Assembly (NCBI GenBank): GCA_009809945.1
Contig: WTPW01000149.1
Coordinates: 449,191 to 513,190 of the forward strand
Length of the DNA stretch: 64,000 nt
Direction: 5' to 3'
From: Gigaspora margarita
Taxonomy: Eukaryota > Glomeromycota > Glomeromycetes > Diversisporales > Gigasporaceae
A program made the translations under genes and the position numbers. Of the stretch, positions 49,461 through 59,030 are shown piece after piece. The notes below the pieces were generated by a model that was not told the origin of the DNA, searched no databases, and worked only from the letters and a program-made list of their open reading frames with translations. Each line of letters begins with the position of its first letter. The stretch's first letter is position 1.

Positions 49461-51592
49461 TTATGTTTTATTCAATTCAACCAAAAGTTTCTTATGAGCT
49501 TTTAATGCCTCTACATCATTTGGGCAAATTTCTAACGACTTGGTGAAATCCGCAAGTGCTTCTTTATATTTTCCCATCATATGATAAGTTTCTCCTCAAT
49601 GTACTAAAGCAAACACGTTATTTGGCAAAATTTCTAATGAATTGGTTAAATCATTAAGTGCTTCCTCATATTTGCCCATTATGTGACAAGTCTTCCTCGC
49701 TTTATTAATATCCGTGAATAATTAAGTTCAAATTCTAAAAATTTATTTATTTTATTTAAATCTGCATGTGCTTCTTTATGCCTGCTCATGGAACGGTAAG
49801 TTAATCCTCGAATTCCCAATACAAATATTTCTAAATTAATATCAATTTTTAACAAACTAGTTAAGTCTGCAAGTGCTTCTTCATATTTTTCCATTATTCG
49901 ATAAATTTCTCCTCGTAACATCAAAGCATCAGAATTTTGTTTAATTTCTAATGATTTAGTAGTGGCTGCAAGTGCTTCATTATACTGGCCCATTAAAAAA
50001 TAAATGAATGATTGATCAAATAATAGTTTTTCATCATTTTTGTCACATTTTAATAGTTCATTTAATTTATTTAAATCTAAACACGCTTCATTATATCTAC
50101 CTATTGAGCGATAAGTTAATTCTCTAATTGTAAAATAACCCATATTATTTGGTGCCTTAGTTAGATCAGCTAGTGCTTCTTAATATTTCCCCATTATACG
50201 ATAAATTTCTCCACGAAACACAAATGATATTTCATTTGGTTCAATTTCTATAAATTTATTAAAATCTTCAAGTGCCTCTTTATATCGACCCATTAAAAAA
50301 TAAATGGTTCCTCGTGAACCAAGCATGCACGGCTCAAATTCCCATTGTTTATTTAAATCATCAAAATCTGAAAGTGCTCCCTTATATTCGCCCATCATGA
50401 AATATGTTTCTCCTCGAATTTCTAATAAGGAAAAATTATCTATCATAGATACATTATTTTGTCCAATTTCTAATGCTTTATTTAAATCTTCAAGTCTTCA
50501 TTATATCTTTTCATTTTAAAATGATATTTTGCTCGTTTTCTTAATTCATATATATTATTTAGTTCAATTTTATTTTCATTATTATCAGTAATTACAATTA
50601 ATAATTGATCAGATCGTGAAGGCAGTGAAGTTGATAAAGGATTACGAGAAGGTAAAATTTGAGAGGTGATAGTTTGATCTAGCATCATAAATTTCATTTC
50701 AATATCTTCCCATATAATTGGATCAAGAATTTTTTGATAAGGACGAACTTTTTTGAATATATCTTGGCCAGAAATTTGGAAATAACGAATTAAAGGAAGA
50801 CAATTTTGAAGTGTATTCTTCATAACTAAGAAATCTGCATCAGACCATTGTTTAGGGTTAGATGATAAAGAAGCGTACTGTGCAATTCCCTATCTAATTA
50901 CATAATCCCAAATTAATCCTTCGTTAATTTGTAAATTATCAAGCTTTAAGATATTGACTAGGATATTTTCTGAAAGTGTGTTAAATTCATCAGAATCGAA
51001 AACTATATTTGGATACTTTGCAATGGTATTAGTGCAGAAGTGTTGTAAAGCATCAAAATTATTATCTTTAAAACTAGCTTGGCAAACACGAAAAATGTTT
51101 AAATGTAACCAAGAAGCATTATTTTCGACTAAAAGTGATTGAACATGCTTTACTAATTCTTCAAGACCAAACTCATTAGAACTGATTAAAAGATCAAAGA
51201 TAACAGAATCGTCAACCTTCTCTAATGAAATAGTGCCATCATAAATATACCTGCACGTTAAATTTAATTTAATAAAACTTTGCAATTAGTTAATCAACTT
51301 TAATTGTTTGCATTATTATTATTTTTTATTATTATATTACTTACTTAATTATGATGTCAAACACTTTAATTGAAATATCTATATCTTTAATTTTCTTCAC
51401 GCCATTTTGGTAATCGATAGCATTTAATTTATCTTTAAAGTATAAGCATCGAGAATTTAGAATGACAGAATGTGCTTTAAAAACTTGGTTGTTCAGTGCT
51501 TGACCAACTTCAATAATGACATTATATTCGTCGCCATTGATGAGAAGCTCACTTAAATTGTTTGAAAGTTTATCAAAAAATTTGGTATTCAT
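49461..51592 (-). pseudogene. BTB-BACK-TPR gene, copy 6, B/A mosaic, broken
   Basis: The start is at 51592. Exon 1 (51345-51592) is intact and B-like (MNTKFFDKL). The intron is 51251-51344 (94 bp), A-like in length and sequence. BACK and linker are B-like (FDSDEFNTLSEN, DPIIWEDI). The first TPRs are A-like (NNENKIELNN, FSLLEIRGETYFMMGEYKG, matching copy 3) and the 3' flank is B-like. Lesions: TGG-to-TAG at 50890-50892, a one-base loss at about 50,495, GAA-to-TAA at about 50,180, frame breaks at about 50,150 and 49,690, and CGA-to-TGA at 49596-49598. The BTB domain itself is uninterrupted. Confidence 0.85.
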
Positions 51593-51639
51593 TTAGCAAC
51601 AACGTTTTTTTTTTTTTTGTTTTTTTTTTTTTTTTTTTT

Positions 51640-52138
51640 NNNNNNNNNNNNNNNNNNNNNNNNNNNNNNNNNNNNNNNNNNNNNNNNNNNNNNNNNNNNN
51701 NNNNNNNNNNNNNNNNNNNNNNNNNNNNNNNNNNNNNNNNNNNNNNNNNNNNNNNNNNNNNNNNNNNNNNNNNNNNNNNNNNNNNNNNNNNNNNNNNNNN
51801 NNNNNNNNNNNNNNNNNNNNNNNNNNNNNNNNNNNNNNNNNNNNNNNNNNNNNNNNNNNNNNNNNNNNNNNNNNNNNNNNNNNNNNNNNNNNNNNNNNNN
51901 NNNNNNNNNNNNNNNNNNNNNNNNNNNNNNNNNNNNNNNNNNNNNNNNNNNNNNNNNNNNNNNNNNNNNNNNNNNNNNNNNNNNNNNNNNNNNNNNNNNN
52001 NNNNNNNNNNNNNNNNNNNNNNNNNNNNNNNNNNNNNNNNNNNNNNNNNNNNNNNNNNNNNNNNNNNNNNNNNNNNNNNNNNNNNNNNNNNNNNNNNNNN
52101 NNNNNNNNNNNNNNNNNNNNNNNNNNNNNNNNNNNNNN
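51640..52138. other. Assembly gap
   Basis: About 499 ambiguous bases are flanked by T runs on both sides. The left side is the usual T-rich tract upstream of a B-type gene. The right side (52,139-52,350) matches no other unit. Sequence order and distance across it are not certain. Confidence 0.95.
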
Positions 52139-52493
52139 TTTTTTTAACCCCAAGGTAGTAATTACCTGGGGACGTTGAGTGACGCTCTTTATTTACTGTA
52201 TTTATTTACACATTATTATATACAATAGTTTTCTAATCTATTCGAACTAAGTACAGCTTTTAAAAAGTTTGTTTCTTTCCTTTTGAGCAAACGGCTTTTT
52301 AACACCAAGTTTATTTCTCTTGTGATTCTGTTTTTCCATATAAACTGTAATGCTGCATTTCTAGTTTTGAAAGAACATCTATATTCAATGTGCAAAATAT
52401 GATAATAACAAATAATAAGCTACCTTAAGAAATTCACTTAGAAATGAAGATTGGATTATTTGTAAATTTCGCTTCTTTGTAAATTTGTTTGAT

Positions 52494-52725
52494 TAATCAA
52501 AACGTAACATAGTGATTATTTGTCGAAAACAGTTACATATAGTGATAAAAAAATTAGAGCATGTCTAATTGTAACGTAGTGTGCTATCAATAAGAATACG
52601 AATATTATAAATATTTCTTTAAGCAACATGTTACGATTAGATATGGCTGAATTTTTTATCATTTTGCGTAACAATTATCAGAAATAATCAACCTCACTAT
52701 GCTTCGTTTTGATTCATGCTGCCCC
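52494..52725. mobile_element. ~230-bp inverted-repeat insertion in unit 4
   Basis: Inverted ends AATCAAAACGTAACATAGTG and the complement of AATCAAAACGAAGCATAGTG lie in sequence absent from the matching flank at 37,980 and 49,060. The target duplication is not clear. Confidence 0.55.
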
Positions 52726-53076
52726 ATCTAAAGTTGAAACCGATTTAATATAAAATAATCTAATTTCAATTGAATATCGAATTAATCAGCTTCGATCTCT
52801 AATCAGAAATACTATAATTTTATAAAAAATCATAATTACATTTTCTATTATACGCATAATTTAACTTATACACTTGATATAAAGGTAAGTATTCTGAACA
52901 TGCCTTCAAAATATACGGTTTATTAATCGATAAAAACGGTATAAACTGACGACAATTCTAATGAATCAAATACAGAAACAAAAAATTATTATTGAGTCTT
53001 AAATAATAACCATATAAAACGGAAGTAAAATTTATTTTAAGGTCAAGTACCTTTTTACTTAAATGTACAAAATAAC

Positions 53077-53456
53077 TCATTTAATAAAAAACATATTATA
53101 CGTTTTATTCATATCTACCATAAGTTTTTTATGAGCCTTTAATGCCTCTACTTTATTTGGGCAAATTTCTAATGACTTGGCGAAATCCGCAAGTGCTTCT
53201 TTATATTTTTCCATCATACGATAAGTTTCTCCTCGGTATACTAAAGCAAACACGTCATGGGGCAAAATTTCTAATGAATTGGTTAAATCTTTAAGTGCTT
53301 TCTCATATCTACCCATCATGTAATAAGTTCTTCCTCGCTTTATTAATACCCGTAAACAATTTAGTTCAAATTCTAAAAATTTATTTAATTTATTTAAATT
53401 CGCATGTGCTTCTTTATGCCTACCCATGGAACGATAAGTTAATCCTCAAAATCCCA
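53077..53456 (-). pseudogene. BTB-BACK-TPR gene, copy 7, C-terminal fragment
   Basis: Only the last three TPR units remain (HKEAHANLNKLNKFLEF; RYEKALKDLTNSLEI; KYKEALADFAKSLEI), ending KTYNMFFIK after loss of the normal stop. A CGA-to-TGA stop lies upstream at 53446-53448. At about 53,457 the gene text (CCCAATAC) joins directly to the A 5' flank word ATACTTTGTGTTTATTGG, with ATAC shared, so BTB, BACK and seven TPRs are gone. Confidence 0.85.
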
Positions 53457-53675
53457 ATACATACTTTGTGTTTATTGGGGCTATGCCGGCAAATAATTTA
53501 AGTTAGAGGTGATTTTTATTAAGGTTAGCAGAAAATATGTTAGAGAAGCGAGTAACTGACTGAGTTGGCCAGGAAGGCAAAGATATCACGTGAAAAAGCA
53601 ATCGTAATTGCACTGGGAGTCGCCGTAGGATTATTATAGCCAGTGGGATCATTCCTTGACTACTGAAACAAGCCG

Positions 53676-54272
53676 GCTGTGAGTAGGGATGGTTAGGTTG
53701 GTTTAGGTTCGGTTTTTGGTTCGGATCCTTTAGGTTCTATTTCAAAAACCTAAGAACCTAGTTTTTAAAAAGGTCCAAAACCTGGTTCCTGGATCTGGTT
53801 CCGGAACCTGGTTCCTGAACCTGGTTCCGTAACCAGGTTCCAGGACCAGGTTTGGAACCAGGTTTTGGAACTTTTTAAAAACCAGATTCTTAGGTTTTTG
53901 AAATAGAACCTAAAGGTTCTGAACCAAAAACCAAACCTAAACTATTCCTAAATGTAGATAATGTGAATAGTGTCTTTTCAAGTTCATACAAAATATTGAC
54001 AATTGTATTCATTGCATTGAAATTGAATTTAAGAAAAATCCTAAGAATCTAAGGACTTACATAAGAACCTAAGAACCTAAGAACCTACATAAGAACCTAA
54101 GAACCTAAGAACCTAAGGACCTAAGAACCTAAGAACCTACCATGAACCTAAAGAACCTACCACGAACCTAAGAACCTAGGTTCCAAAATTGGGACCTGGT
54201 TTTTAAAAACCAGGTTCCAAAACCAGGTTCTTAGGTTCTGAACCTAGGAACTTTACCATCCCTAGCTGTGAG
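53676..54272. mobile_element. 581-bp hAT-like MITE with internal repeats
   Basis: The element proper is 53684-54264 with inverted ends TAGGGATGGT and ACCATCCCTA. The 8-bp direct repeat GCTGTGAG flanks it (53676-53683, 54265-54272). Both features are classic hAT. The interior is made of two motifs, AACCTAAG and CTGGTTCC, arranged as inverted GGTTCC/GGAACC arms and a direct AACCTAAGAACCTA array. The empty site is visible in units 1-3. Confidence 0.85.
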
Positions 54273-55502
54273 TTAAGAATGTAAGTGAAGAAATGCAAGT
54301 GAAGAAATGATGGGATTACGTGTCTTCATCTCGGGTGGGTTGCGTGAAGTTTCTGTTAAATCACTTGTACATATCCCCATCCCCATTGTCCCTGATTTGC
54401 CTTTGATCTTCCTTGCGCCATTTTCTGATTTTCACATGCTTTTAGCCTAACCTGTAAAGGCGTTATGGAGTACTATCCCAGAATCGTCAAAAAAATACTG
54501 ATAAAATTTTTGCAGTCACATATGATCAACAGAAATTATCCAATTATGAATTACGTTTGGTATAGGCAGGTCACTCGGGTCAACCGATAGGTCAAAAATA
54601 AATGACAAAATAATTAAAATTAAAATTTAACTTAACAGAATGTGTATTGTAATAAAAGAAAATAATTAAAATTAAAATTAAACTTAACAGAATGTGTATT
54701 GTAATAAAAGAAAAGAAAAAAAAAAGTAATATATATATGTGTATGTATATATAAAATGCAATAAAGTCAATGAACCGAATTTTTTATCAATCGCATAAAT
54801 GACAACAATTCTACTACATAAAATTCCGTTGACAGGTAGCGTGAGGGTGACCTTCGGTTTACCTGGTTTGAAATTCAAGTGTTTTAAAGAATTGCCGATA
54901 GCCCAAAATTTTGTCCTTAAACCACCACTAAACTCATAGAATGACTTTCGTCTAATTGACCTGGTGCAAAACAATTGCAGTTTAAAGTACTTGAAAAGTA
55001 ACATTTTACTAACAAAAAATCACTGTAAATGTCGTTTTGAAAGAACTTCTATATTCAATATGCAAAAATCATGACAAATAATCAGTGACCCTAAGAAATT
55101 CACTTAGAAGTGAAGATTGAATTATTTATAAATTTCAATTCTTTGTAAATTCATTTGATTGGATTGGTCAATACTTCAACCGCTTATTTAAAATTGAAAC
55201 TGATTTAATATAAAATAATCTAATTCAATTGAATATCGAATTAATCAACTTCGGTCTCTAACCAGAAATATGTAATTTTGAATAATTTATAAAAAATTGT
55301 AATTCTATTTTCATTACAGCATACACATAATTTAACTTATACACTCGATATAAATGTAAGCATTTCTGAACACACGTTCAAAACATACATTTTATTAACT
55401 GATAAAAATGGTATTAACTGACAATTCTAATGAATCAAATATAGAAATAACAAAAATTATTGTTGAGTCTTAAATAACAACCATATAAAAAGAAAAGTAA
55501 AA

Positions 55503-57579
55503 TTAATTTATAAAGTCAATCATATCAAAGCTCTTTCCCTTAAATGTACAAAGCAACTCATTTAATACAAACATGTTTTGTGTTTTATTCATTTTAGCCA
55601 AAAGTTTCTTATGAGCTTTTAATGCCTCTACATCATTTGGGCAAATTTCTAATGACTTGGTGGAATCTGCAAGTGCTTCTTTATATTTTCCTATAATATG
55701 ATAAGTTTCTCCTCGATGTACTAAAGCAAACACGTTATTGGGCAAAATTTCTAATGAATTGGTTAAATCTTTAAGTGCTTCCACATATCTGCCCATCATG
55801 TGATAAGTTCTTCCTTGCTTTATTAATACCCGTGAATAATTTAGCTCAAATACTAAAAATTTATTTAATTTATTTAAATCTGCATGTGCTTCATTATACC
55901 TGCCCATGGAATGATAAGTTAATCCTCGAATTCCAATACAAATATTTCTAAATCAATATCAATTTTTAACGCACTAGTTAATTCTGCAAGTGCTTCTTCA
56001 TATTTTCCCATTATACGATAAATTTCCCAATAATAATTTAGTAACAGCTGCAAGTGCTTCATTATACTGGCCCATTAAATAATAAGCGAATGATCGATCA
56101 AGTAACACAAAGCATTATTTTGGTCACATTGTAATAGTTCATTTAATTTATTGAAATCTGAAAGTGCTTCATTATGTTTACCCATTGAACGATAAGTTAA
56201 TTCTCTAATTGCAATGAGCCATATATATCATTTGGTTTAACTTCTAATGACTTAGTTAGATCAGCTAGTGCTTCTTCGTATTTTCCCATTATACGATAAA
56301 TTTCTTCTCGAATCTGCAAACTATCATTATCGTTTGATTCAATTTCTAATAATTTATTAAAAATTTGCAAATGCCTCTTTATATCGACCAATTAAAAAAT
56401 ATATTTAAATCCGAAAGTGCATCCTCATATATGCCCATCATGAAGTATGTTTCTCCTCGAAGATACATTATCTTGTCCAATTTTTAACGCTTTATTTAAA
56501 TCTTCAAGTGCTTCATTATATCTATTCATTTTAAAATGATATTTTGCTCGTTTTCTTAATTCATATGTATTATTTAATTCATTATTACCAGTAATTGAAA
56601 TTAATGATTGATCAGATCGTGAAGGCAGTGAAGTTGATGAAGGATTACGAGGAGGTAAAATTTGAGAGGTGATGGTTTGATTTGGCATCATAAATTTCAT
56701 TTCAATATCTTCCCATATAATTGGATCAAGAATTTTTTGATAAGGACGAACTTTTTTAAATATATCTTGGCCAGAAATTTGGAAATAACGAATTAAAGGA
56801 AGACAATTTTGAAGTGTATTCTTCATAATTAAGAAATCTGCATCAGATCATTGTTTAATGTTAGATGATAAAGAAGTGTTCTGTGCAATTCCCCATCTAA
56901 TGACATGATCCCAAATTAATCCATCGTCCATTTGTAAATTATCAAGCTTTAAAATATTTACTAGGATATTTTCTGTAAGTGTGTTAAATTCATCAGAATA
57001 AAAACTATATTTGGATATTTTGCAATGATATTAGTGCAAAAGTGTTGTAAAGTATCAAAATTATTATATTAAAGCTAGCTTGGTAACATGAGAAAAGTTT
57101 AAACGTAACCAATAAGCATTATTTTCGATTAAAAGTAATTGAATATGCTTAACTAATTTTTCGAGACCAAACTCATTAAAACTGATTAAAAGATCAAAGA
57201 TAACAGAAATGTCAACCTTCTCTAATGAAATAGTACCATCATAAATATACCTGCACATTAAATTTGATTTAAAAAACTTTACAATTAGGTAATCAATTTT
57301 AATTGTTTGCCATTATTATTTTTATTACTTACTTAATTATGATGTCAAACACTTTAACAGAAATATCTATATTTTTAATTTTCTTCATGCCATTTTTGGA
57401 AACGATAGCATTTAATTTATCTTTAAAGCATAAACATCAAGAATTTAGAATGACAGAATGTGCTTTAAAAACTTGGTTGTTCAGAGCTAGACCAACTTCA
57501 ATAACGACATTATATCATCGCCATTTATGAGAAGCTCACTTAAATTGTTTGAAAGTTTATCAAAAAATTTGGTATTCAT
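55503..57579 (-). pseudogene. BTB-BACK-TPR gene, copy 8 (B-type), broken
   Basis: The start is at 57579. Exon 1 is 57333-57579 with the same one-base loss as copy 2 (TATATCATCGCC). The intron is 57251-57332 (82 bp). BACK has frame losses at about 57,065 and 57,000. The linker is open from MKNTLQNC to the first TPR. Two internal deletions at about 56,398 and 56,458 remove most of TPR 2 and the join to TPR 3. Further losses occur at about 56,210, 56,110 and 56,020. The last three TPRs are open, and loss of the usual stop (TAA to CAA) adds about 21 residues, ending at 55503. Confidence 0.85.
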
Positions 57580-57626
57580 TTAGCAACAGTTTTTTTTATT
57601 TAATTTTCATTGCATTACTTTTATGG

Positions 57627-57765
57627 GGGTCGGTTAAAGCAGAGTTAACTCAATATATGATCTATATACTGCATAAATTGAATTCTTGATATCTATATAT
57701 AAAAACCCTTCTAACTGCATCAAAAAGGTAACCCTAACTAAATTTTACTCCGCTTTAACTGACCC
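57627..57765. mobile_element. 139-bp MITE in the 5' flank of copy 8
   Basis: Inverted ends GGGTCGGTTAAAGCAGAGT and the complement of GGGTCAGTTAAAGCGGAGT bracket a core (ATATCTATATATAAA, AAAAAGGTAACCCTAAC) related to 28,725-28,966. The empty site CTTTTATGTGCTTTTCG is at 25,487. The target duplication is TA or a few bases longer. Confidence 0.7.
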
Positions 57766-57945
57766 TTTTTATTTGCTTTTCGTAACACAACACCCAAATT
57801 TACAAATGAAATTGTTGATCATGAAGTATTCAATATCAAAAAAAATCACCGGATTACTTGGCAGGTCACTCGGGTGAACTGACGGGTCAATAAAAAATAA
57901 AAGAAAAGTAAAATATACATATATATGTTGTGCATCAGATGCATC

Positions 57946-58047
57946 CTTGCGTCAGATTATCCGACGCGCGTCAGATGCCAATTTCCATGTGATGCACGTC
58001 ACCTGCCAATTGGCATCTGACGTGCGTAAGTTCTAATCTGACGCAAG
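57946..58047. mobile_element. 102-bp hairpin element
   Basis: Inverted ends CTTGCGTCAGATTA and TAATCTGACGCAAG-like pair, with inner arms GTCAGATGCCAATT and AATTGGCATCTGAC also paired. ATCC occurs at both borders. The whole element folds into a stem. Confidence 0.6.
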
Positions 58048-58204
58048 ATCCTTAAAATTTAATCAGTAAAAAAAAAAATGTTAAAGCAAGTGTTAAACGA
58101 AAATTGAAAATGTAATAACGACTATGTAATAATGTCATTATGTAAGGCTATAAAAAAAACCTTTTGCTTTACCTTGCCTTCTTTTTCTTGGGTCAATGGT
58201 GAGT

Positions 58205-58290
58205 TTACATCTCGCGTTGGCTTTCGTATTCGACATTGGCTTTTGCATTCGACGTTGGCTTTCGTATTCGACATTGGCTTTACACTGCAT
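58205..58290. repeat. 18-19-bp tandem repeat
   Basis: About four units of TTGGCTTTCGTATTCGACA with small changes mark the start of the satellite region. Confidence 0.7.
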
Positions 58291-58389
58291 TTGGCATTGG
58301 TGGTGCCTACTAATTTCGCCACAGTCAGCGTTGGCTTAATTCTTTGGTGTTACTTGTGCTTGGAGTTCAGCGCGTCTTCATTTTGCTGT

Positions 58390-59030
58390 ACTTTGTCGCG
58401 TCATAATTTTTTTTTTTTTAGCCTCAACATTATAGTTTTGAATTTGTTCTTACCTCCCTGAAGCATTGCAATTTTTCTTTTGCGCTGCTTTATAATTTGG
58501 TTTTGTTCTTGCCTCATTTAAATGTTTGCTTTTTTCTTTTGCGAGCCTATAACTTGATCTTGTTCTTACCTTCTTTAAACATTGGCTTTGTTCTTTGGCA
58601 CTGTTATATAACTCTGGTCTTGCTCTTACCTCCCTCAAGCATTGGTGTTATTCTTTGGTGCTGCTTGGTTTTGTTCTTGCCTCATTTAAGCATTTGCTTT
58701 TTTCTTTGGCGCGCCTATAACATTAATCTTGTTCTTACTTTCCTTAAGGTTGGCTTTTCATTCTTTGGCGCTGTTATATAACTCTAGTCTTGTTCCTCTT
58801 CCTTACGCATTGATATTATTCTTTGGTGCTGCTCTATAACTTCTTGTTTCCTTTAAGTGTTTGCTTTTTTTCTTTGGCACGCCTATAACTTTATTTTTAT
58901 TCTTACCTTCCTTTAACGTTGGCCTTTGTTCTTAGACGCTGTTATATATCTCTGGCCTTGTTCTTGTCTCCTTTAAGTGTTGGCTCTGTTCTTTGGCGCT
59001 GCTTTACAATTTTGATCTTGTTCTTATATG
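58390..59030. repeat. ~60-bp satellite with ~170-bp higher-order period
   Basis: Units follow the pattern TTCTTTGGCGCTG, TATAACTCTGGTCTTGTTCT, TACCTCCCTTAAGCATTGG. Every third unit is most alike (e.g. GGTTTTGTTCTTGCCTCATT at 58,498 and 58,669). Open frames of up to 109 codons here are hydrophobic translations of the repeat. Confidence 0.7.

Larger units (their letters stand above)
43676..51640. repeat. Segmental tandem unit 3
   Basis: This is the most compact unit: A 3' flank (43,676-45,662) without large insertions, gene copy 5, flanks (47,816-49,460), gene copy 6, then a T-run running into the assembly gap. It serves as the empty-site reference for insertions in units 1, 2 and 4. Confidence 0.8.
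52350..57930. repeat. Segmental tandem unit 4 (deleted form)
   Basis: It begins in B 3' flank, continues into the C-terminal fragment copy 7, then jumps at 53,457 to A 5' flank, and proceeds normally through B 3' flank, gene copy 8 and B 5' flank. An entire A gene and the 5' portion of a B gene are missing at the junction. Confidence 0.75.

Noticed and set aside
51562..52158. Long open frames across the gap
   Set aside because: They consist of ambiguous bases only.
54684..55004. 106-codon minus-strand frame in the B 3' flank (counterparts at 22,615, 37,592 and 48,760)
   Set aside because: The counterparts are open in different frames and lengths, so there is no conserved protein.
57946..58047. 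CRISPR-like or terminator hairpin
   Set aside because: A single inverted repeat with border ATCC in a eukaryotic AT-rich context fits a MITE; there is no repeat-spacer periodicity.
58132..58781. Hydrophobic plus-strand open frames of 109 and 94 codons
   Set aside because: They lie wholly in the 18-bp and 60-bp tandem repeats; the T-rich repeat gives Leu/Phe/Val-rich peptides by composition.
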